DNA of 64,000 bases, from contig OX359282.1 in the NCBI GenBank assembly GCA_947179155.2, positions 29,753,721-29,817,720 on the forward strand, written 5' to 3'. A program made the translations under genes and the position numbers. The notes below the pieces were generated by a model, which ran no database searches, was not told the origin of the DNA, and was given only the letters and a program-made list of their open reading frames with translations. The DNA comes from Hedera helix. Its lineage: Eukaryota > Streptophyta > Magnoliopsida > Apiales > Araliaceae. Each line of letters begins with the position of its first letter. The stretch's first letter is position 1. This document shows, piece after piece, positions 58,721 through 64,000 of this stretch.

Positions 58721-59066
58721 GAGCATCTCCAACAGATGGACTATTTCATGGACTATATTTAGTCCATATGACATCATCAAATGTCCTTTAGTTTTCAATT
58801 ATTCCAGCAGATGAACTATCATGTGGATTATAATATAAAAAAATTAAAATAATCAATGAATTCAAAAAAGCTCCAATCATCTTCTACCATCCCATTTAAA
58901 TATTATTAAAATTATAATCCATGGACTATCCCATTCCTTGATTTAGTCTTTCTCTTCCATCAAATATAGTCATAGACTATATATAGTCTGACTGCTGGAG
59001 CTCTAAGATAAATCCTAGACTATATTTAGTCTAAGATTTCATTTCTAGCCATTGTTGGAGATGCTC
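58721..59066. mobile_element. Tourist-like MITE (PIF/Harbinger type), 346 bp
   Basis: Perfect 14-bp terminal inverted repeats GAGCATCTCCAACA / TGTTGGAGATGCTC with 3-bp TTA duplications, the target pattern of PIF/Harbinger elements. The interior is AT-rich and non-coding, with repeated ACTATATTTAGTC-like motifs in both orientations that could fold. Comparison with the orthologous LTR position in the array spacers (for example 22288-22303) shows the uninterrupted site. It is non-autonomous. Confidence 0.88.
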
Positions 59067-59078
59067 TTAATGACAGTT

Positions 59079-59822
59079 TCTATATTGTATGACTTTTTTA
59101 CATGATCAAGTATTGCGAATCATGTAACCGACTATTATCAATAATATTATATTATTATCATCAAACTGTATTATGTCTTTACTTTGATAAAACTTAGAAT
59201 TGTTAAAAACATTAACATAGTATTGATAAAAAAACTATTCATCTGAATGAGGATATTGAATAACATTGTAAGTTCTATACAGAGATTTAGCATCGATAAA
59301 GAGCCATCTTTATCCCAAGGTTCCTCTGTTCCAAGAACAAGCTTATTATTAATATTGTGAACTTCAGATAGATAGAAAAGATCAATATGAAGATATATCT
59401 TTATAAAGTTATGTGTCTAAGTGAGGGTATTGAATGATATGTGGGGTTCTATAAGAAAATGAATCTTGTCGCGGATAAATATGCAACACTTATCGCCAGA
59501 TTCTTCTGTTCTAAGAACAATCCTATTATTAATACTATGAATCTTTAATATATAAAGTTATAAAATATCTAAATATTAAGGTTAAAATAGTAAAAGTGAG
59601 CCATAAGTCTCTTGTATTAATTACAAGGGTTTAGTATGAATTGATAAAAGATCTTTAAGAATTAAGATGAAAACTTTGTTTATGAAACTGTTGGACTGAA
59701 TGAGGGTATTGATAATATGGACTGATAATGTAATTGTTGATATTCTGAATTTCAGTTAAATAAGGTTTATGAATAAGAAAATCATCTATAAACTTAAAGT
59801 TTAGTGATTTGTGGGCGTCACA
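59079..59822 (+). repeat. Probable degenerate LTR or LTR-like sequence
   Basis: It ends in GTGGGCGTCACA (59811-59822), very similar to the Tekay LTR end GGGGGCGTCACA, and a primer-site-like motif follows. Inside are diverged direct repeats: GAGGATATTGAA at 59249 and GAGGGTATTGAA at 59423, 174 bp apart, each followed by a TCTGTTC(C/T)AAGAACAA segment, plus a third partial copy near 59702. The left limit is not visible because the Athila copy is inserted there. No gene seen. Confidence 0.5.
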
Positions 59823-59824
59823 TG

Positions 59825-59836
59825 TTGATATCAAAG
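59825..59836 (+). other. Possible decayed primer binding site
   Basis: TTGATATCAAAG follows the LTR-like end by two bases and resembles TTGGTATCAGAG, the iMet-type site, with two mismatches. The position is right; the match alone is weak. Confidence 0.4.
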
Positions 59837-60017
59837 TTGTAGATTATAGCTCTAAGGTAACGAGTACCTTAGGATATAATCAGAAATGAAGTAGGAATAA
59901 ATGGACTTGTGAAGAGTCCTTGGACAATTAAAAGATAATACATAAATCTTAAAATTCTTTAAATATAAACTGTTATGTAAAAGAAATATACTAAGTAAAG
60001 CTAAATTCTTTTGTAGG

Positions 60018-60281
60018 ATGGCTGGAATACCAAGCTGGATAGAAATAAAGGAAGCAAATGCTCATCCGGTGATTCTCAAGATTGATCTTAAAGAGGATCC
60101 CATTGAAAATTCAGTGGTAGGCCCTGCGGGTTACCACCTAAGGATAAACTTTGAAGAAATATCCGATGACGACGATCTAGACGAATATCAATATGAAATG
60201 AAAATTCTAGACGCTGAAGATAATGATTCAGAATCTGAGTTGGATCAAATAATAGTAGAAATGGAAGAGGAAGAAGAATGA
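60018..60281 (+). CDS. Small acidic ORF of unknown function (87 aa), possible retroelement ORF
   Basis: The ATG at 60018 follows TTCTTTTGTAG, an acceptor-like motif. This arrangement matches the gag start of the Tekay elements, where an acceptor-like CAG lies just before the ATG. The protein is strongly acidic in its second half (DDDD run about 51-55, EEEEE at the end) and has no recognisable domain, knuckle or membrane segment. Its TGA overlaps the ATG of the next ORF by four bases (ATGA). It may be a gag-like ORF of the degenerate element at 59079, or a fragment of a host gene. Confidence 0.4.
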   Translation: MAGIPSWIEIKEANAHPVILKIDLKEDPIENSVVGPAGYHLRINFEEISDDDDLDEYQYEMKILDAEDNDSESELDQIIVEMEEEEE

Positions 60282-60610
60282 GAAATGGAATCGGTATTAT
60301 TATAGTTCAGCAAGCTATGGTTGGCATAGAAGCTGCTCACGCCGAGACACAAGTGATGGAAGCGAGATGGTTGGTGGAAGTGGAGAAAAACCACCGACTA
60401 GAAGTATCATTAACCATCAAGAAGGCCAAAAAGATCCAGCTTCAAGCAGATCTTGACGAGGCGAGGCATAATCGTTGTGCATCATATTGCCAACTACATG
60501 AAAGGGTAAAGAAATACCCGATAGATGATGGAGAGATGGGGTATGATATCAATCTGTCGGTCATGACTAACATGCTTCGTCAAGCCTTTCGTGAGGTGAG
60601 GGACCATTAG
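60278..60610 (+). CDS. Small ORF with coiled-coil tendency (110 aa), unknown function
   Basis: Overlaps the acidic ORF by ATGA in another frame. Residues about 20-80 are rich in Glu, Lys, Leu, Ala and Arg with heptad-like spacing (stretches such as VEVEKNHRLEVSL and QLQADLDEARH), suggesting a coiled coil. No retroviral enzyme motif is present. The two ORFs could be one protein split by a frameshift, since tightly overlapping ORFs are unusual for plant host genes. No pol-like ORF follows, so if this is a retroelement it is non-autonomous. Confidence 0.35.
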   Translation: MRNGIGIIIVQQAMVGIEAAHAETQVMEARWLVEVEKNHRLEVSLTIKKAKKIQLQADLDEARHNRCASYCQLHERVKKYPIDDGEMGYDINLSVMTNMLRQAFREVRDH

Positions 60611-61774
60611 ATAGTTCTAATGGCTAGATATAATAGTAGTAAGAGTTTATTTTCTTATGTGTGTAATATTAACACTCCTATTTTTATAAGGGATGTTAAT
60701 AGTAATAAGTAATACATCACTTAGATAATAATGTGTAATGTGTGAAAATGCATTAATATATGAAGTTTGTTTATGAAATATGTTTTGCAAAAAAATTATG
60801 CTTTCATATTTATAGTTGTCTTCTTCTTTTTTTTTTGTGAAAGCACTCTTTTTTTTTTTTTCCTTTTTTTCTTAATTGGTTCACCTTGTCAGCCTTTGCC
60901 GTGGAGAATATATAAAGATAAAGATCAACGGCACAAAACAAATTTACACGTTGAAAGAAAGAAGTAGATTACTAAAAATCAACACAACTAACGATTTGTC
61001 AATTCCAAGCTAAAAGGAAATATTTTGAATTTGAATACAGACAACTTGAAATATATTAAAGTTAATTATGGAAAAGATCCCAGCATATTTGATATGAGAT
61101 GAGAACAAATTAATTCAATCACATAAACTCAATTTATTAATTTCAAACTAATAAGGAAGGTTTTTGATTTCGAAATCATACAGCTTGAAACAGATTTAAA
61201 AAAGATCCTAACAGTTACATGAATACCTTTGCTGCTGTGGGAATGAGAGGATATTCACAGGCATGATTCAAATCTCATAAATTTTCCGTGAAGTTTGTGT
61301 TTTAATGTCAACTATATATATAAAGATAGCATTTTCTAAAGATGGTAGTCAAATATTAGAACGTTTTATAAAGAGAATCAATTAATATAGTTTTATAAAC
61401 TGACTAATTTGAACTTGTCATATAGTTTTAACTTTAAATTAAACGAACAAAGCATGGAATTGAGAAAATATATTAGGCTCCATATTCTCCGTTCACGTTT
61501 ATTTCAAGTTACTATTGTTAGGAATAGACCTGTGAGAAGATGACATTTTAGTAGGAAAGGGGCATGCAACAGGAACGACACCACAATTTTCGGACAGATA
61601 TTTTGTCGGCGTGATATTCAATAAAAACTTGTGGTGTATGTAATGCTTTTGGAGATTTTTCAATTGTAATTTTAAAATATCTCAAAAATTATATACTGGA
61701 CCTTCTACCTCATCTTCCACGTCAAAGGTGGAGCAACCGCAGCCATAAGTATTTCATACTCCCCCACCTTTCCA
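60611..61774. other. AT-rich intergenic region, no gene recognised
   Basis: It holds T-rich runs (about 60820-60871), AT-rich unique-looking sequence and no supported ORF or terminal repeats. A CACGTCA motif (61718-61724), a bZIP-type core, lies about 50 bp upstream of the TATA box of the next gene and could be a promoter element; that is only motif-level evidence. Confidence 0.5.
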
Positions 61775-61782
61775 TATATAAA
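61775..61782 (+). promoter_or_regulatory. TATA box of the aldo-keto reductase gene
   Basis: TATATAAA lies 82 bp upstream of the start codon, a usual distance for a plant core promoter with a 5' UTR of about 50 bp. Confidence 0.65.
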
Positions 61783-61863
61783 CAACAACTCACCAACGCT
61801 TCCTCCATAACCGGTACCCATTTAGAGGAGACGTAATTCTGTACCAAAAACACTGACCCAAAA

Positions 61864-63862
61864 ATGGCGAAAGTACCTAGAATCAAATTGGGTTCACAAG
61901 GTCTTGAGGTATCAGCTCAGGGACTCGGCTGTATGGGCATGTCCTTCTCTTACGGCCCCCCCAAACCCGATTCCGAAATGATCCAGCTCATCGTCCACGC
62001 CGTCCAAAGCGGCGTCACCTTTCTCGACACCTCCGACGTGTATGGCCCACATACCAACGAGATCCTACTCGGAAAGGTAGTTTTCCGGCAGCCCGGATTA
62101 TTTGTAGAGCTTTAAATTTTTTGATTGATGAAATTTTGCTGAGTGAATTGCGTTCTGTACTGCAGGCTTTGAAGGAAGGGATTAGGGAGAGAGTTGAATT
62201 GGCTACCAAGTTTGGAATCAAGTTTTTTGATGATGGAACTGATGAAATTCGGGGCGACCCGGCTTATGTTCGGGCCTCCTGCGAGGCCAGCTTGAAGCGG
62301 CTTGATGTGGATTGTATTGATCTCTATTACCAGCATCGAGTTGATACTCGGATTCCCATTGAAGTCACGGTATAGTTTCTCAACATCTATTTGTCAAATA
62401 CTGTTCTGTCCCAATTTTGATGCCCCACTCTTGAACTTTTTTTTTTTTTAAATTTATTGTATCAAAGTGAAAATAATTTTCCATATAAAGACAAAATCTG
62501 AACTTTTTGTTGTTTCCATAGTGATTGGTTTGACAAAATTCTTCCTCAATGAAAAATGCTGCATATATTGGGGAAAGATTACTTTGTGCTCAGATTTTCG
62601 TACCTACTTGATACTCTTTCATTATGGAGTGAATGTTTAATAGATAATGATATTGGTTTTAATAGCTTCATGAATGATGAAATGCGTCAGCATCATGATT
62701 ATCAATTGCTATGACTGATTTCATCTACCTATGCCCTTGTATTTGATATCTGTGACATTGCACTCTGACAATGAAGAAAAAAAATTCAATGGGTTGTTAC
62801 CATGTAACTCTAGAGCCAATCAAACTGGCTGTTAAGTAATCTCCAGTTAATAGTAATTATATATACACTGCTCAGCTGCTATTGACCATAGAGTAATGCA
62901 GTAAGGATTTTTACTTTGATGCTATGAAATCCACAATTTTTGCTGATATCTTTCATTTACATTCTCAATTCGTTTCTATGTCCTAGTTTTCATTTTACCT
63001 TTTCTGAAGCTGCTTATTAATTTTTCCCCATTCCATTCAAAATGTTTGTTTCCAAGATGGGAGAACTCAAGAAACTGGTTGAAGAGGGTAAAATAAAATA
63101 TATCGGTCTATCTGAGGCCTCATCATCTACTATCAAAAGAGCGCATGCCGTCCATCCAATAACGGCTGTGCAGCTGGAGTGGTCTTTGTGGTCAAGAGAT
63201 GTGGAGGACAATATAATTCCTACTTGCAGGTTTGGCATCTTTTATGCTAATAATATGTTCAGGAATTAAGTAATAAGTAATTCAGAATCTAATTTCAACC
63301 TCTTATGATTGTTCAGAGAATTAGGCATTGGGATCGTTGCGTATAGTCCTCTGGGACGGGGATTCTTGTCTTCAGGTCCAAAGGTGGTTGAGAACTTGGC
63401 TAATGATGATGCCCGAAAGGTTTGTTGCTTTATAGAATCAATCTTAGTTACACTCTTGGTTCTTTTTCATGTGGTGGTCTTGTAGTTTGAATTTGGACTA
63501 TGCTTTTTTATTGTTTTCGATAGCTTCTACCAAGGTTCCAAACGGAAAATCTCGATTATAATAAAAACTTGTATGATCAAGTGAATGAAATGGCGTTGAA
63601 GAAAGGGTGTACTACATCGCAGCTAGCATTGGCTTGGGTTCATCACCAGGGAAGCGATGTGTGTCCCATACCTGGAACCACCAAGATTGAAAATTTCAAC
63701 CAGAACATCGGAGCTTTATCCGTAAAGCTAACAACTGAAGACATGGCCGAACTTGAAGCCATTGCTTCAGCTGATGCTGTCAAGGGTGGGAGATATTGGG
63801 CCGGTTTTGCAACATATGAAACTTCAGAAACTCCGCCCTTGTCCTCTTGGAAAGCTGAATGA
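61864..63862 (+). CDS. Aldo-keto reductase (plant AKR13 / auxin-induced PCNT115-like), 5 exons, 343 aa
   Basis: Exons read as 61864-62076, 62166-62369, 63057-63229, 63317-63419 and 63524-63862. All introns are GT-AG (89, 687, 87 and 104 bp) and the joined frame is open for 343 codons, the family's usual length. NADPH-dependent carbonyl reductase of the cytosolic (alpha/beta)8-barrel type; no signal peptide is seen. The catalytic tetrad is D55, Y60 (in LDTSDVYG), K86 (in LATKFG) and H128 (in LYYQHRVD). Family blocks include EASLKRLDVD, MGELKKLVEEGKIKYIGLSE, QLEWSLWSRD, AYSPLGRGFLSSG and IPGTTKIENFNQNIGALSVKL. The start has AAAATGGCG context. Close relatives are perakine reductase and the probable aldo-keto reductases of plants; the substrate cannot be told. 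The gene looks intact and is the only clear host gene here. Confidence 0.93.
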
Positions 63863-64000
63863 ATACTGGGCGTGCTGCCTTTCACTGCGCTATATAACTA
63901 TCTGTCGGTCTTTGAGAACTTAGAATGGATGTATGCGTTGAGAGTTTTTAATAACTGTGATTGCCAATAGAAAGTGTGCCCTTTTTCCTTCTCTCTTTTT
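63863..64000 (+). other. 3' UTR and downstream of the aldo-keto reductase gene
   Basis: No canonical AATAAA is seen; AATAGAAA near 63967 is a possible near-upstream element. The window ends in a pyrimidine-rich stretch. Confidence 0.4.

Larger units (their letters stand above)
57326..59078 (+). repeat. 3' LTR of plus-strand Athila-like element, containing a MITE
   Basis: Starts TGATAAGTGAATTTTATT after the polypurine tract, has a TATA box TATAAATA at 57825-57832, and ends at about AATGACAGTT. It aligns with the truncated LTR in the array spacers from about 57650 on. Without the 346-bp MITE and one TTA it is about 1404 bp. Substitutions against the spacer copies are frequent, so this element is much older than the Tekay elements. 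An open frame at 57514-57768 is not supported as a gene. Confidence 0.82.

Noticed and set aside
60767..60967. 66-codon ORF rich in Phe
   Set aside because: Generated by the T-rich tract at about 60820-60871; no similarity or gene context.
62015..62336. Minus-strand ORFs over the aldo-keto reductase exons
   Set aside because: Antisense shadows of exons 1 and 2 of a clear plus-strand gene.

Overview
This window is nuclear DNA from a flowering plant, most likely a eudicot. Three things point there: Tekay/Del-type and Athila-type Ty3 (gypsy) LTR retrotransposons nested in one another, a Tourist/PIF-Harbinger-type MITE, and, at the right edge, a five-exon aldo-keto reductase gene with plant GT-AG introns. 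About 59 to 60 kb is transposable-element DNA; roughly the last 3 kb is host sequence. The species cannot be told from the sequence. All comparisons here were made by eye; no searches or alignments were run.

Layout. Positions 1-19529 are Tekay-like element 1: the end of its 5' LTR (1-1032), a tRNA-iMet-type primer site, an intact 1548-aa gag-pol ORF (1233-5879), and a 3' LTR. That 3' LTR is split by a younger element 2 (7618-17765, minus strand, target duplication ATAAC). Element 2 has two 2944-bp LTRs that differ at only about four positions. Its pol is intact, but its gag capsid/nucleocapsid region is replaced by an unrelated ORF of unknown origin. This is the least expected object in the window.

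Positions 19530-44278 are a tandem array. Four copies of a 3561-bp Athila-derived spacer alternate with 3.5-kb Tekay LTRs, giving a period of about 7063 bp. Each spacer holds a minus-strand Athila LTR plus the first 43 bp of its gag, head to head with a truncated plus-strand Athila LTR and a broken gag remnant. The spacer-LTR units lack a primer site next to the Tekay LTR, so they probably multiplied by unequal recombination between LTRs rather than by retrotransposition.

Positions 44279-56123 are element 3, a complete Tekay-like element (intact gag-pol, target duplication TAAGG) inserted into an Athila gag. Downstream are the rest of that Athila copy (56124-57325) and its 3' LTR (57326-59078). 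The LTR carries a 346-bp MITE with target duplication TTA, and the empty site can be read in the array copies. Positions 59079-60610 look like an older, unclassified retroelement: an LTR-like end, a primer-site-like motif and two overlapping small ORFs. A quiet 1.2-kb stretch leads to the aldo-keto reductase gene (61864-63862).

Inferred order of events: the oldest unit is the retroelement-like sequence around 59-60 kb. A plus-strand Athila copy came next, then a minus-strand Athila copy inside its 5' LTR. Tekay insertions on both sides of the inverted Athila junction followed, then amplification of the LTR-spacer unit. Element 2 is last, inside element 1's 3' LTR. The integrases carry a C-terminal chromodomain-like region, which in this lineage is associated with insertion into existing heterochromatin and fits such a nest.
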